This document shows positions 38,661-51,936 of a stretch of 64,000 nucleotides of DNA, one piece after another. The translations under genes and the position numbers were made by a program. The DNA is from Adiantum capillus-veneris (taxonomy: Eukaryota > Streptophyta > Polypodiopsida > Polypodiales > Pteridaceae). Location of the stretch: positions 7,615,026-7,679,025 of the forward strand of contig CM043959.1 in assembly GCA_014529385.2 (NCBI GenBank), given 5' to 3'. The notes below the pieces were generated by a model, which was given only the letters and a program-made list of their open reading frames with translations, made no database searches and was not told the origin of the DNA. How positions within the stretch are numbered: position 1 is the stretch's first letter; each line of letters starts with the position of its first letter.

Positions 38661-41036
38661 TTGCAATGCAAAAAATAGAATTTTCGAACGTTCTAAGATG
38701 TTAAAGAGAAGGTTCATAGGAGAAGGGTACTAGTCCCTCTCTCTCATTCGCATTGAGTATTGGCACCCACAATGGGTTCTGGTATAGATCCCTCTTGTTG
38801 AGGGTCGCGTTGGTCTTATTTTGTAGAACCCTGCTATGCAACAGATTTTTGAATAGGTCAACACACCTATAGATTGTTGTGTTGGTGCCCTCATTGAGCT
38901 ATTGTGGGTGAAGCCGCCCAGACTCCGCAAAGCCAGAGCACATTGTTATTTTTAGAGGCTCTTGGAAGCCACTTGCTGGTCTTTTGTGTGGAGTGTTGTT
39001 GTCGGAATGTGTGCAGTCTAGCTGGGAAGGTGCAAAACCTCTGGCTGTGAGAAATCGTGATGAGAATCACAAACACTTTGTGAAAAAGTGTTTATGGAAA
39101 ATTACCAACCCTCTTCCTAAAGATAGCTGAAAACTTAGTGTTTTTAATTGCTCTTTGCTATCATGCTTGGAATCTGCTTGTTTTTGTAGGCGAGTTTGCG
39201 ATGAAAGGGTCACCAATTTACATTCAATTTAACTTAAAAAGAGCAATTAAAGACACTAAAGTTTCAGCCATGAAACCTCGATTCTCATACAAGCACAAAT
39301 CCCAATCAAAACCCAAACCTCTTTCATGGAATCATGTAGCCTCGTCGTCAATTACATAGTCGTAACATCAAACAATTGAAAGGAATACACGCGATTCCAC
39401 CTTCACGATGATCATTTTTTGATTATGCAGAGATTTAAGAGCTTCTAAATTGAAGCCCACACACCATTTTGATAAGGGGAAACTCTAATTCACTCCCTCA
39501 CAAGCTCAGATACAAGATTGCGAAGAGGTGGGACTGCACTACACATGATTGAGCAACCATGGAAGCAATTGCACAACAACAGTAAATAATTGCAGGTTTT
39601 TTCACTAAAAAGAAGCCCTCTCCCTCTTTCCCACAGCATTTTCAGCTGATGTGTTAATTTTTGGGCCATTTTTCTACACTGGACTAAAACTAGGTCATTT
39701 TAAGCTCATTTTTTATGTTAAAAATGTCATTTTTTATGTGAAAAATCCCAAACGGAGTCAAAAAAATCCCTAAATTTTTGGGATCACTCGCATGAGCATA
39801 AAAAGCATAGATATGCATCATTTTCATCACTATTCCATTTTGGATCACTTTTCATATGCAATTCTGCAACGATGTTTGTTAGTTGCTAGTTTCGATAGTT
39901 TTTGCCCGCATCCATCTTTGTAGGCGAGATGAGTGTGCCACCATGAAACGCTTGAAATATGTACATCACAAAACCAATTAGGCATCTTATCAAGTAGAAA
40001 AAACACACAAGGGTCCACATCTAGGGCTACGACTCCCCAGATAGGTATGTACATGATAGTGACCGTGGTAGCCGCTCTAGTATATATCACACTATGTACA
40101 TTATTGTTTTTATCCCCATGCATTAAGAAGTATCAAAAGTGAGGTGAATGTTCTTATTTATTATTATGTACATGCCCCGGCACGACATTGTTCTCTTTTA
40201 TGTACGCCATTTGCTAGAGAGCTCATAATCAGACTTTGTTTCCGATTATAGAGCCTCACATTGGTGCAGTGAGTTGAGGTTACGAGATCCTCTCTTGCCC
40301 CATATTTATATTGTATCAGATTTCAGGTGTTGCCGGCCACTATAGACTCGGCCATAGTGTTGTTTTAAGGCAGTTGGTTTTGAGATCCATGCAAGGGACC
40401 TAACATTTTTACTTGGCTAAGGTGAAGGCATTGTCAGCACAACATACGTCAAGTTTTGGGTTGTGAGGCATGCAAGTCTAAGCATAGCGATGTTAGCAGA
40501 GATCCAATATGGAGCATCGACGGTGACGAACATGGAATAATGAAGGAAACAATGTTAAAGGAAGTCGACGAGTAGCTTCAAAAACAAAAATCCAACGAGC
40601 TGCAAAAAAAGTGAACACAGATATCTTTTTAGATGAGGTAGCGAGCATAGATGAACCGCGCATCGAGCGTGGTCAGAGCACCCTTCACATTCGACTTCCT
40701 TACTAAGGAATTCACAATGCATTCAGCTTAACTTTCAAGCAAGTCAACCTCAAGTCAGTTACAGAATCTGTAGAGCATGGAGTGTTGACTTCAAGAGACT
40801 TGATTACCACTAAGGAGATTAAGCATTGACTTGGAAGAGGCATTGAGTCTTCTAAGAAGCATGACAATGATAACAGAGAGATCAAAATAGGAGCAACCGA
40901 GGTGCAGCCATGACTCCAACTTGACAGCACTACAAGGTCCGTTATCTGCATCCAATTCTACATACCTATGTGTTTGCTTGGCGCAAAATATAAATTCTAC
41001 AGGACACGACACGTCTTCTGTTTCTTATAATTTTTA
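38661..41036. other. No recognisable gene
   Basis: Short overlapping ORFs only, with no domain, splice chain or repeat I can support. Confidence 0.5.
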
Positions 41037-41041
41037 GAGAG

Positions 41042-41267
41042 TGTTACCATATACATGTGGTAGTGATGTGTGTGAACACACTAGGACTGCCGGGGCATTT
41101 TTTCCCTCTTTAGGAGGTTTTTTTCCCCGAGCATTGTATATATGCCCATCACTCTAGGGCTATCAATCTTTCCATTGCACACTAACTAATACACTCTCTA
41201 TTGTGTGCCTTGAGCTTCTTTCATCTTCTCCAAGCTGTGTGTGTTTCTCTGTAATCCTATTCCAACA
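41042..41267 (+). repeat. Copia B 5' LTR
   Basis: Starts TGTTACCATATACATG and ends TATTCCAACA; the reverse complement of the Copia A LTR with substitutions. Confidence 0.92.
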
Positions 41268-41269
41268 AT

Positions 41270-41284
41270 TGGTATTAGAGAAGG
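41270..41284 (+). promoter_or_regulatory. Copia B primer-binding site, decayed
   Basis: TGGTATTAGAGAAGG directly after the 5' LTR; an initiator-Met tRNA site with two changes from TGGTATCAGAGC. Confidence 0.75.
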
Positions 41285-41630
41285 TTACGTCCTCCCGGGC
41301 TTAGTCGCCAGCTACTCCAGCACACGCCTCCTCACTTTCTCCGATTACAGTGAGATTTGGCAAGCTTCGCAGGTCGACAAAAATTTTGGGCTGGCTCGTA
41401 CAGCTCAATCTGCTCACATTTTTTATTCGGGCTCATTTCGGACTCCATTTCCACTACAGAGGCAGGTCTGCACAGGCTATTTCGTCATTTTGTGCAGAAT
41501 TTCTGTCAGTGCCATTTTTTGCATAACACGTACCTTATAGTCTTCTACGGTTTGTGCTATATAGCACGTGTTGTTCCCGCTTTGTTTCTCCTCTTTTCGG
41601 GCAGTTTTCGCATCAGGTGCAGCATTTACC

Positions 41631-44600
41631 ATGGCGAACAACAACACGGATGTGTTCAAGATGTTTGCCGTTGAGGCGGGTTGGATGGGGACAATTACCC
41701 TATGCGGTCTTACATGATGCAACATGTTCTTGTGTCAAAGGGCGTTTAGAATATTGTGCATGGCATTGATGTACATCCTGGTTCTGAGGATGCAAGCGCT
41801 GTTGAGGATGTTGCAAGTTTTGCTGCAAGAATTGCTACTATTAGAGTTGTTTTGCCTACGGCAGAACAAGCTCGTTGGGATGTAAAGGATGCGCAGGCTC
41901 ATCCATTGATTGCGTTGTCTGTGAAGCGCACCATTGTTCCTCACATCCGTTCAGCAAAATCTGCAAAACAGGCTTGGGATATTTTGGTTGATCTTTATGC
42001 AAGTCCCAATGAGGCTAAAATTGCTTTGCTGTGTAAAGAGCTCAAGTCGAAGATTATGCATGAGGAAGATGATATGGACACTTTCCTTGCTAGTGTCAAG
42101 GATATCAAATGAGCAACTTAGTTTTGCAGGTGAAGTCATTTCAGACAGTGCCCTTGTGCAGACTGTCCTTGATGCCTTACCAGATTCTTACCAGACTTTT
42201 GCTAGTACTTGGAGACTTATGACCCTAGGAAATCCAAAAGTTGTCAAGTTTGATGCATTATGCACATTGTTGTTGCAAGAGTCACTTTCCAGAAAATACA
42301 GGACTAGACAGCGTGCAGTTGAATAGGCTTTTATTGCTTCTCAAAGAAAGGGTGGTAACAGCAATGCAGCCACTTCTTATGGTTCTACTATGAGTGGCAA
42401 AACTTTTGTTCCCAATGCTTTTGTTGGCAGCACATCGTTGGGCAATTCTGGTGACAAGGGCAAAAAGAAGATGTGTTGCCATTATTGTAAAGCTAATGAT
42501 CACTTGATCAAGTTGTGTCCTAAGTTGAAGGCCAAAGAGGCTAAGAAGAAAGAGGGTGGTTCCACTGCAAATGCTGGTTCCACTACAAATGCAGCCATTG
42601 TTGAGTCTTCTGTGAAAGGAGATTGTGTTGTTGATGTTCATGCAGAATGGGATTTTAGTGCAGAGTGCACTTACAATCCTATTGTCCATGATGCATGCAT
42701 GCCAGTTGCTGCAGATTCACATGTATGGTACTTTGTGAAGGTTGTATTTTGGGTAAGATACAGCGTTCTAAGTTTCCAAAGGATGGTTCAGTTCGGGCCA
42801 CATGCAGGTTGCAGCTTGTGCATAGTGATGTTTGTGGGCCCATGCAAACTCCGTCCTTGGGCAATTACCTTTACTTCGTGACTTTCATTGATGATTACTC
42901 CAAGCATGCATGGGTATTTTCGCTTAAAGCAAAGTCCGAAGTTTTTATGTGCTTCAAACAATTTCTGGCTATGGTTGAAAATGTCTCGAAATGTACTATG
43001 GGCACCCTCCGTTCCAATCGAGGGGAGGAGTATATGTCTCATGAATTCAATGCATTTTTGGCTAGTCGTGGGATAAAACACCAATGTACAGTGGCTTATA
43101 CACCTCAGCAAAATGGTGTTGTTGAGAGGAAAAACAGGTCACTTACGGAAATGGCACGATGTATGGTCGAAAGTCAAGCTTTGCCGTTTTCTTTTTGGCT
43201 TGAGGCCATCATGTGTGCCACTTATGTACTAAACAGGTGTCCTACGAAGCATGGCATGATAGAAAGCCTTCTATTGAGCACATGCGTGTTTTTGGATGTT
43301 TGGCATATGCTTTGGTGCCACAAATATAGCGCAGAAAATTGGATGATAAGGCTGTCAAATGTATTTTTGTTCGTTATAGTGCTGAAAGCAAAGGTTACAG
43401 GTTGTATCATCCGCAAACAAAACGAATTTTGTTTTCACGAGATGTAGTGTTTGTGGAAGATTATGTTCAGTCCTTGCTGTCATGTACTAGAGACAGTAAT
43501 GTAAGCTCACAGGACATTTATGACACCTTGTTGCCTCTTTTCAATGGTGGAAATACGAATGTAAGTTCCAATGAGGCAAATGTACAGCCTATGGGGGTTT
43601 CTAAAAATGTTCCAGATCCGTCTGTTACTGAAGCAGATGTACATGATGTACTTGATGAGGAAAGGGCTTAAAATGAGCAGGCTAGAGGTATGCCAAAATG
43701 GCTGGTGCACACTTTGCGTGACAATAAATTGTTTGCACCTTTGTCTAGTCGTACTCGTTCAGGCTCTCGCCATGCATCTTATGCATCAGATTCTTATGCT
43801 TTGGCTGTGTCTAGCTTACATGATGTTGAGGAGCCTCTGTCTTTTGATGAACCACAGAAATCAAAAAATTGGATGGCTGCCATGCAATCGGAATATGATG
43901 CACTTATAGAAAATGGCACATGGACTTTATGTGTTTTGCCTCCTGGGAAAAAGGCCATTGGTACGAAGTGGGTTTACAAGTTGAAACGCAAGCCGGATGG
44001 TGAGATCGATCGCCATAAGGCTCGACTTGTTGCAAAGGGTTATGCACAGGAAAAAAGCATAGATTATGAAGAGACTTTTGCTTCCACTTGTCGTATGACT
44101 ACTGTGCGTTTTCTATGTGCATTGGTAGCTCATTTTGGTTGGGATGTACATCAATCAAACATTGTTACTGCTTTCTTAAGTGGTGATATATTTGAGGAAG
44201 TTTATGTAACGTAGCCTCGCGGTTTTGTCAAGAAAGGACAAGAGGACAAAGTGTGCAAATGTAAGAAAGCTTTGTATGGGTTGAAGCAATCTTCTTGTGC
44301 TGGGTATGAGAAAGCTGATACTTATTTGGTCAAACAAAGATTTCGTAACAGTCCAACAGAAAGCACATTGTATGTAAAGCGTGAGGGTGATGTACTTCTC
44401 ATTGTGGTTCTTTATGCAGATGATTTGCTGGCCACTGGACCAAATGAGAGACATATTGTTGAATTTAAGGCTGATTTGAATGCTACTTTCAAGATGAAAG
44501 ATTTGGGGTTGCTGCATCATTATTTGGGCATACAGTTTAAACAATGTGATGGTGGTATTACCTTGTGTCAGAAAAGTTACATAGAGACATCGCTATGTAA

Positions 44601-45420
44601 GTTTGGACTTGAGGATTGCAAACCTATTGCCACTCCCATGGAAACACGTTTGAAGTTGAGTCTACATGATGCTAGCGATCCTGCTGTTGTCACTCTTTAC
44701 CAAACTGCTGTAGGCTGCCTCATTTATGTATGCAACACGAGGCAAGATATTCAGTTTGCAGTCTCACAGGTCAACAGATTTATGCATAGCACAGGGTCTA
44801 AGAATTGGCAGGCTGTCAAGAGGATTTTTCGCTACCTTAGTGGCACTTTGCATCTTGGCTTTTTTTATCCCAAGGGGGGATCATTGCCGCCAGACTTACA
44901 TGCTTTTTCGGACTCAGATTGGACTGGTTGTTTTGACACGCGAGTGTCCACAATTGGTTTTTGTTTCATGCTTGGCAGTTCATGTATATCATGGTTGAGC
45001 AAAAAGCAACCTATTGTGGCCACTTCGAGTTGTGAGGCTAAGTACAGGGCAGTCAGTCTTCACAGCTACAGTTGAGTGTGTATGGCTCAGACGCCTTATG
45101 GTCTATTTGGGTGTTGGACGAGACATTGCCAACAATATCTACACTGACAGTCAGAGCGCATTGGCAGTTGCGAGGAACCCAAATTTTCATGCTCGCACAA
45201 AGCACATTGAGGTACATTATCACTATGTTAGGGAGAGGCTCTCAGCAGGAGAGATCAGCTTGCTTATGTGCCAACACAGAACAACCTTACAGATCTTTTC
45301 ACAAAGACATTGTCTCGTGAGAAGCTTGAAGCTTTCCGCAAAGCTTTGGGCTTACTCCCCTTTGTGGACTGATCATGTCCTCGGGACACGGCACTTCCCT
45401 TCACTCATGTGCTAGCTCTC
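41631..45420 (+). pseudogene. Copia B gag-pol remnant
   Basis: Begins with an ATG in the same ACCATGGC context as Copia A. Gag spans about 41.6-42.7 kb over three frames and has the zinc knuckle CHYCKANDHLIKLC. After HVWYF the sequence jumps straight to CEGCILGK: about 0.5 kb carrying the protease active site and the first pre-integrase histidine is missing. Integrase lies at about 42.7-43.45 kb (HSDVCGPM, FIDDYSKHAWVF), with a second small deletion after LNRCPTK. Reverse transcriptase and RNase H lie at 43.7-45.4 kb, with LYADDLLA in place of LYVDDLLI, a TAG before PRGF near 44.21 kb and a frame change at RNase H. Not functional. Confidence 0.92.
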
Positions 45421-45448
45421 GTTCACCGCATTACTCCAGGGGGGGATT

Positions 45449-45669
45449 TGTTACCATACACATGTGGTAGTGATGTGTGTAAACACACTAAGACCACTAG
45501 GGCTAATTTTTCCTCTTTAGGAGGTTTTTTTTCGAGCATTGTAAATACGCCCATCACTCTAGGGTTATCTATCTTTCCATTGCACACTAACACACTCTCT
45601 ATTGTATGCCTTGAACTTCTTTCGTTTTCTCCAAGCTGTGTGCGTTTCTCTACAACCCTAATTCCAACA
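45449..45669 (+). repeat. Copia B 3' LTR
   Basis: 221 bp, TGTTACCATACACATG to AATTCCAACA, preceded by the purine-rich tract CCAGGGGGGGATT. Confidence 0.92.
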
Positions 45670-45674
45670 AAGAG

Positions 45675-46774
45675 GGGTTCACTATGTATAAATTATGTAT
45701 ATCACATGCGTTGAGAAAAAATTTCAAAAGTCTTTATCTGCGAGTTTTAGAGAAATAAAGCACCCTTTTTCTATTCAATTTATAAACTTTTTTACCAATT
45801 CTATTTTACGAATCCCTTCTATATGTGTGAATGTGAAAAAAAATAGAATTAATCAACTCCTACTACACTCACATGATAGTCACATAAATATAGTGCAACT
45901 CACTACCATACTTTTGTATGGCACTTTTGCATGACATAAACTTTACATTTAACATCTTCACTTTACACAACTGTAAAATGAGATTATTTAACTATTCACA
46001 TTACTTTTGTGTAGCTTGACACAAATATTGTCATCTGCCTTGGACAATTGGACGACACCCGTACACAATTATTAGGTCGATAGTGCAATTCAATTTTTAT
46101 GGTTTGTTGATGCTTTTTATGATTTTTGAGTTTACCAATGCTTACTTAAGTTTAGTTTAGCTACATGTTTTTCTCGCTAGTATATGTTCAATCTCAATCA
46201 TATCTATATATCAAATAGAGACACTTCTTTCCTCATAGTTGAGCAATAGAGGTAACCTATCATCACATATGCAATTCACTTTAAACGTTCGTCAATGCAC
46301 TTTGTACTTGTTTACTTCAATGCTAGATGCTTAATGTCAACCTCTGTATTTCTTGTTAGATGCTAGATGATTGATGTCAACCTACGTATGTCTTGTTCTA
46401 GATATTCTATAGCAACGCCCACTGAGCAAGACTAGGTGCTTTTTAAGTGCATGTTTACTTTTTTTTGGCTTATGTGGATGGCGCAGATTGCCTCCCTGGG
46501 GACTTTTTTTAATACCCCTTGGTAAATATTCCTCCACACGCAAGCAATGTTGTCCACCGTCCAGACTTCGATTGAAATCCGAGGGAGTAGCATTGACCTT
46601 GTCTAGGGACATATTCAGACGGCTCTCTCATTCTATGAGAATTCAGCTATGCAGTGTTAGCGTTCCATGGAATCACTTAAGACGCTGTGCACATGTCCAA
46701 AATCTTCCACCGCGTGCCTCACAATAACCCACTGAACAGCTCTTCGTAGCTCCTGACAATTCCCTCAGAGAGAG

Positions 46775-46825
<51 letters not shown>

Positions 46826-47241
46826 AGATCAAGACCCATTGAACATTGAATCAAGAGATATTTCTGATTCTCTTTTTCCCAGCAGTCAATCTGCGCTGGA
46901 CAGATTACAGCATACATGCAGGAATTCAGGCTTTCACATTTGACATTGAAAGTATGTCAAATGTGAGGTGAACCGGCTTGACTTGGCCAACCATTGCGAC
47001 AGAAACTTTATCACGAGAGCAGCGGCTCTGCCATCAATATGGGACTTTCACCGTAAGTGATTCTTTGGTTAATCGTCTCGTTTTTTAGTAGGCTTCCTCA
47101 GCTGTGAAAAATAACATGCACCCTTTCGATTAGTGGTACGACCTTTCACCACTTCAAACATCATATCAATTGGCACCCTTGGATCTCATCATAAATTCAA
47201 GCCTCGGTTTGGATTGACATTGGCAAGAAGAAAACACTGAA
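45675..47241. other. Region 3' of the kinase gene, no gene seen
   Basis: AT-rich, stop-rich sequence with an AC/AG dinucleotide tract at 46767-46821. It lies downstream of the kinase gene stop and may hold its 3' UTR. No polyadenylation signal could be chosen with confidence. Confidence 0.5.
46767..46821. repeat. Compound (AG)n(AC)n(AG)n microsatellite
   Basis: About 55 bp of alternating AG and AC dinucleotides. Confidence 0.93.
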
Positions 47242-49303
47242 TCATTTGATTGATAAAACTGATGTGCTTTCTTCTGGGGTTGTTGGCATCAAGAACGTTT
47301 TCAACGTAGGCAGAAATTTCTTGGCAGGAGAATTTTGCACCGGTCTCTCTTTTTGAGACAAGATCTTTCTAGCTGGAGAAGACCTGGTGGTGCCTGCCAG
47401 CTGAGAGAGCAATTTTCTTTCCTCTGCATAAATGCATGCACAACTTGAATTAATATTCAATCTTTGAATGATTGAAGTAAAATATTTGGCAGCCCATTAA
47501 TTACCTCGCCGTATCTCAAGTTCCTGTTGTAGTTCTTCCTTCCACAGCCTTTGTCGCTCGAATGAGTTAAGAGAGCTGTCCAAGCATGGCATAGTTGCAA
47601 TTTTGTAGTTTTCAAGACAATAAAGCTTACATGGAATTTTAACTCATACCTTGGACTACGCAAGGGCTGTTGAGTTTCTAGCAGCAACCTTTTCAGTTCA
47701 TTCAGCCTTGGGGATTCCGAACTCACAGTTGCCTCACTTTCGCGGCTGCAAGCTATGGATAGTGCACTGCGGCAACTCTTTTTGCTTGACGACCGACTAC
47801 TACTTGGAGCAGCCAATAGGGACTCTGACACAAACTTTGTACTATCAGCAATGAGATCTGCCTTTTCCTGCATAATGATATCTCCTCTTTTCTCAGTATG
47901 CCTTCCTCCAACATTCCAAAAGCTCTTAAACTCCACATATAGGGGTGTTTGCAGCCTCTTTAACTCCAAGGCCTGCAAAATTACAACCCAGTCCTACTTT
48001 AATATGTAGGTACACTTTGATACAGAACTGGAACATTGATTATGATCACTCAAAAATAACATGAATGCCAATTGCAAATGCTTTTGGTCCATACAGGCTG
48101 GAAAACACTTAATACCTTCTCATGTAAAAAGGCCTTTATCTTTGATTCTGTAACTTCATCATCGTCACCATCATTTTCTGCAGGAATGCACTGAAATGAA
48201 AAATCAGCATCTTTTCTATAAGAATCTGATAATATGGTAGGAACCAGGATGTTTTCATCCCTCCTGTTTTCCTTAAGTTCTGGGCTGGAAAGGTTGCACC
48301 ATCCATCATCCACATCAGGGAACTCATGCATAGGGATGGAACTGGAGGGTTCTGACACGGGGTTGTAGATAGATTGGCATTCCCATCCAGAGACCTTGGA
48401 GGGTCCATGACATGCTGACTTGAAGCTCTAGAAACACAATCGTTTTAAATCATGGGCAGACCAACCCAGTGAAGCAATCATCCGCATAAAAAATTGTAAC
48501 AACTTGGTTACCTTTTCCACATAGCTATCACAATCTAAATTTGCAAAGCAATTCAAGTCCAAATCACAAGACTCCTGAGAGAAGTCTCCTTTGACTGACC
48601 GGAACTCCAATGAGTTGAACTGGTCCATGGAAGACTTTCGAGAAACCAATTGAGATCGCTTTATGCCCGACTTCTCCTCCACAGGATTTTGTGACCTGTT
48701 TTATTACTGAGATGCTAAAATCAGAAGCTACAAAGATTTCAATGAAGTCAGCCAATCCAAATTTACTGGGCAAAGCAGAAACTTACAAAGGTCTCTTTTT
48801 GCAGTTCTGAAAGATTTGAGAATGATCTGTCCCTTGAGTATCCTGTTCACACCAAGCCATGAACATTGTTTTGGGTACCTGTGTTCATGAACACATGAGC
48901 AAAGAGAAAGCAAAGCGTTCATCATGAAGTACCTGGCTTGGCCTAGATGCATTGTCCGTTCTGATGAAAGCATGCTGCATATAGAACAGTCAACCCATGG
49001 GTATCGTTCATTTTAGAATCAAACATCTGCACAATGAACTTTTTACCTCAAGAAGTTCTGACGCTGTGGACCGAAGATGTGGCTCCCTGTATGAAGCAAT
49101 TAATGTCAACAAACAAGCCAGAAACTTTTTTGTCTAAATCTTATCATCTCAAACATAGATTGTAAGCACAGAAGGTGTCCTCAAAAGTTGGCTGGGACTT
49201 ACTTCCGTAAGCATTTGCGAAGAAAATCTTGCGCTTCACGAGAAAGATGCTCTGGAATCGGTGGATGGGATTTTGTGGTTCCAATATGAAAGAGTGCAGC
49301 CAC
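47242..49303 (-). CDS. NPK1/ANP-type MAP kinase kinase kinase, C-terminal nine exons
   Basis: Minus-strand exons: 49303-49203, 49086-49047, 48974-48933, 48878-48787, 48695-48512, 48427-48116, 47972-47650, 47575-47505 and 47423-47242. All introns are GT-AG and the joined frame is open for 448 codons to a TGA. The first exon encodes the end of the kinase domain ([32 protein letters not shown]). Then come ELLEHAFI, an acidic linker ([13 protein letters not shown]), the diagnostic [20 protein letters not shown] and TPLYVEF, and a basic coiled end ([17 protein letters not shown]). This order matches plant ANP/NPK1 kinases, which act in the cytokinesis MAPK cascade and bind a kinesin through the C-terminus; that role is family knowledge. 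The catalytic N-terminal exons are absent: the next 14.7 kb upstream is retroelement DNA. Either they lie beyond the window behind a very long intron, or the gene is truncated. Confidence 0.88.
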
Positions 49304-49941
49304 CTGCTTGCCCATTGCAACAATAAATTACTACAGCATGAGGATTTGCATGCATGCAACTGCCGTCTCATGAGACAGCCAGGATGATAAGAGCAGGTCC
49401 TGAATCATTTTGATGTTAAGAGATACAGCCAAGTCTTGCCCAAACACAAGGCAAATCAGAAACAGCCAAACAAGGGGAAGACGACTAAAACTCAAGGGCT
49501 TGAAAAGCAATAGCCAAACAAGGCAGCAGATAAACAGAAGACAACAGCCAGACAAGCCAATCACAAGGGATGTGGCATACGCATGGATGGGAGACGCTCA
49601 ATCGAGGGTCGGGGACCCTGGGATATTCCCCCTGCATCTGGTAACGTGGCCGTTTGCAGAATTTTTCAATTATTTTGCCCCTTCTACAGTTTTTGGCTCC
49701 TTGGGGCTCAAATGAATTCCACACATTCTCAACATAAGGCAGGTCCTTCCTCCCATTGTCTCACTGAACCGTGTGTGTGTTTTAAGTGTTAATCCCCGTC
49801 GCAGGTTTCCTTTGCAAGTTCTCTCTGTGTGTCTAAAGTAAAGAATTTCGGGTGAAAGCCAGAGCCTACCACCCCACGCACCGGTTTCAAGGTTCCGTTG
49901 CCGGGACATAAATCACTTTTTCCTCAAGAAGTCAGCCTCGG

Positions 49942-51936
49942 TTGTTTTGGGTAAAGACACAGTACAGAAACGCGGGATTACACTATGGCCAACAAAAAGG
50001 AAGGGCATTATGGAAGAGGGTTCCTCTTCGAAGGACAAAGAGGAAATTCCTATGGTGTTCGAGATTGGCGAGTTCACGGCCACGACTGTCTGTACCTCTT
50101 TTTGATGTGAATGTTCCTCCAGTACAAGGCTTTATGACTGGGCAACTTGAGGATGTTGCGTTCAGGACTCAGTTAGTTGCCACGGTGAATGTGTTTTCAC
50201 AACTGGTGCAAAACCCAAGGTTTATGGAGTTCTTGCAAGCGCCACCAGTGCCACAGCAAAATAGGCAACCTGCACCGCGACCAGAGCTTGTTGAAGCAAG
50301 CCCAAGTACTCCATGCGCCCCAACAGGATAGGGAGCACTCGAATGTTGCGGAGTCGGGGGCTCCAAAGCAGGTTCCTCCCGCCCTTGAACAGGTGGTTAG
50401 AACGCCTATTTTACAGGCTATGCCAGTTCAACCCACCACCTTTCAGAGCCCGCATACTGTCTTTAATGGACAGGGAACTGGTTACCAGGCGATACATCCA
50501 GTTTTTCCACCACCTACGATACATCTTGGGTATTTCGGGGGTGGATCTGTGTTCCAGATATGGCTGGTTATGTGCTTGGAAGCAAGCCGTACATGCCAGG
50601 AACAGTGTTTGGGGGTATGCAAGGCATGATGCCAAACCCCATGTATGGTAGCATCGGCATGCAGCAAGGCTTTCAGAGCAACACGGGCCAGTTTGGGGTG
50701 CCACAGGGTCATTTTGGCATGGCTGGTTTATCTGGACAGCAGCCAGATATGGCACCTATGACGCAAAATGTCAATGGCCAAGACGCGCCGATGATTCCTA
50801 CTACAGAGCCCATGTTGCAGACAATTCCCTATGACAATTTGGGGGCACTGGAAAAGCTGAAAGCTTAAAAAGAAGGTGGTGCAGCTATAAAGTTTAGCAC
50901 TTTCAGCGGCTTCGAGGATAAGGCAAAGGCTCTTACTTTCCTCCAGCAATTTGATATAGCTTATGCAGGAGGGAATTTTATAGGTCAGGAAAGCTGCCAC
51001 TTTCTTGAAAGACAATGCACTTACATGGTGGACGACATTGTTAATGCAAGGACAAGCATCCGCCACTTGGGTCTACTTCAAACAAATGTTTGCATCTACT
51101 TGGCTGTCAAATGAATTTGCAGCCGACGTCACGACAGATTGGCACAAACTCACTGCGGCTACTTGCAAGAGCCTACAGCAGTACGATTGGAGGTTTTGTA
51201 AAGCATTACCCTCAGTAACCTCCTACAAATTTGTGACATTGACAGAGCAAATAGAGAAGTATTGTTGTGGGTTGCCTAAAGGGCTTTGGGACTATTGTAC
51301 CAAGAACAGAGTGGCTACCCTCACCCAACTCATGGAAGTTGCTTACACTGGTCTTGCCTTGTTGAAAGGTGAGGACAGTGGGTTTCCGAGCAACGAAAAA
51401 GGAGGGCAGCAAAAGAAAAATTCAGCGAAGAAGCCCCTTGTGAAAATCGCTCCTGAAGCGTCACAGGGGTCAGAAAAGGCTAATAAGGATAAGGACTCAG
51501 CCAGGACTTCTGGAGCGCAGGCAAAGAAACAGAAAGGAAGCCTTTTGTGTGTAAGTCGCTCGAGGAAAAGAAGGTCTTAATGGCTGAAAACAAATGCTTT
51601 ATATGCGAGCAGCCTGGTCACTTTGCTACCAATTGTCCACAAAGGAAAAGACCAGCTGACTTGAATGATAAAGCGGACCAGAAACGCAAGAAGCCTAAAC
51701 CCACGGCAGGTTTGGTGCCAGATATGGTGGGTGACAGGCCCAATACAGATGCCAACGAGTTATACAAAGCATGGGGTAAAGTTAGAGATCAGACGGCACT
51801 CATCTTCTTTGATCCAAGTGCCAAAGCAAACTTCATCTCACCAGAGTTAGCTATGAAGCTGGGTATCAGAGCTGAAGAGATGGGGTACACGGTAGAGGCA
51901 GGGTTGACATGTTCTGGCCACTCAGAGTGTGTTACT
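49942..51936 (+). pseudogene. Gypsy element E1 gag and protease start, decayed and truncated
   Basis: Several frames on + make a retrotransposon gag: GQLEDVAFRTQLVATVNVFS (near 50.14 kb), a Gly/Met/Gln-rich stretch (50.56-50.85 kb), the capsid-like IKFSTFSGFEDKAKALTFLQ and LKDNALTWWTTLL, a basic linker and a good CCHC zinc knuckle (CFICEQPGHFATNC, about 51.6 kb). A protease-like segment follows, with FFDPSAKANFIS where the family has D-S/T-G-A. The sequence then stops at the 5' LTR of E2 at 51937. At least three frame changes and stops are present. No 5' LTR or primer site could be placed between 49.3 and 49.9 kb. Confidence 0.8.

Larger units (their letters stand above)
41042..45669 (+). mobile_element. 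Copia B, older defective copy of the Copia A family
   Basis: Flanked by LTRs 41042-41267 and 45449-45669, which differ at many positions by eye (around a tenth). The flanks GAGAG and AAGAG look like a target duplication with one change. The coding content matches Copia A almost line by line on the opposite strand, but it carries many stops and frameshifts and two internal deletions, one removing the protease. Higher LTR divergence makes it older than Copia A. Confidence 0.93.

Noticed and set aside
47651-48009. Plus-strand ORFs across the kinase gene
   Set aside because: Antisense to well-supported exons.
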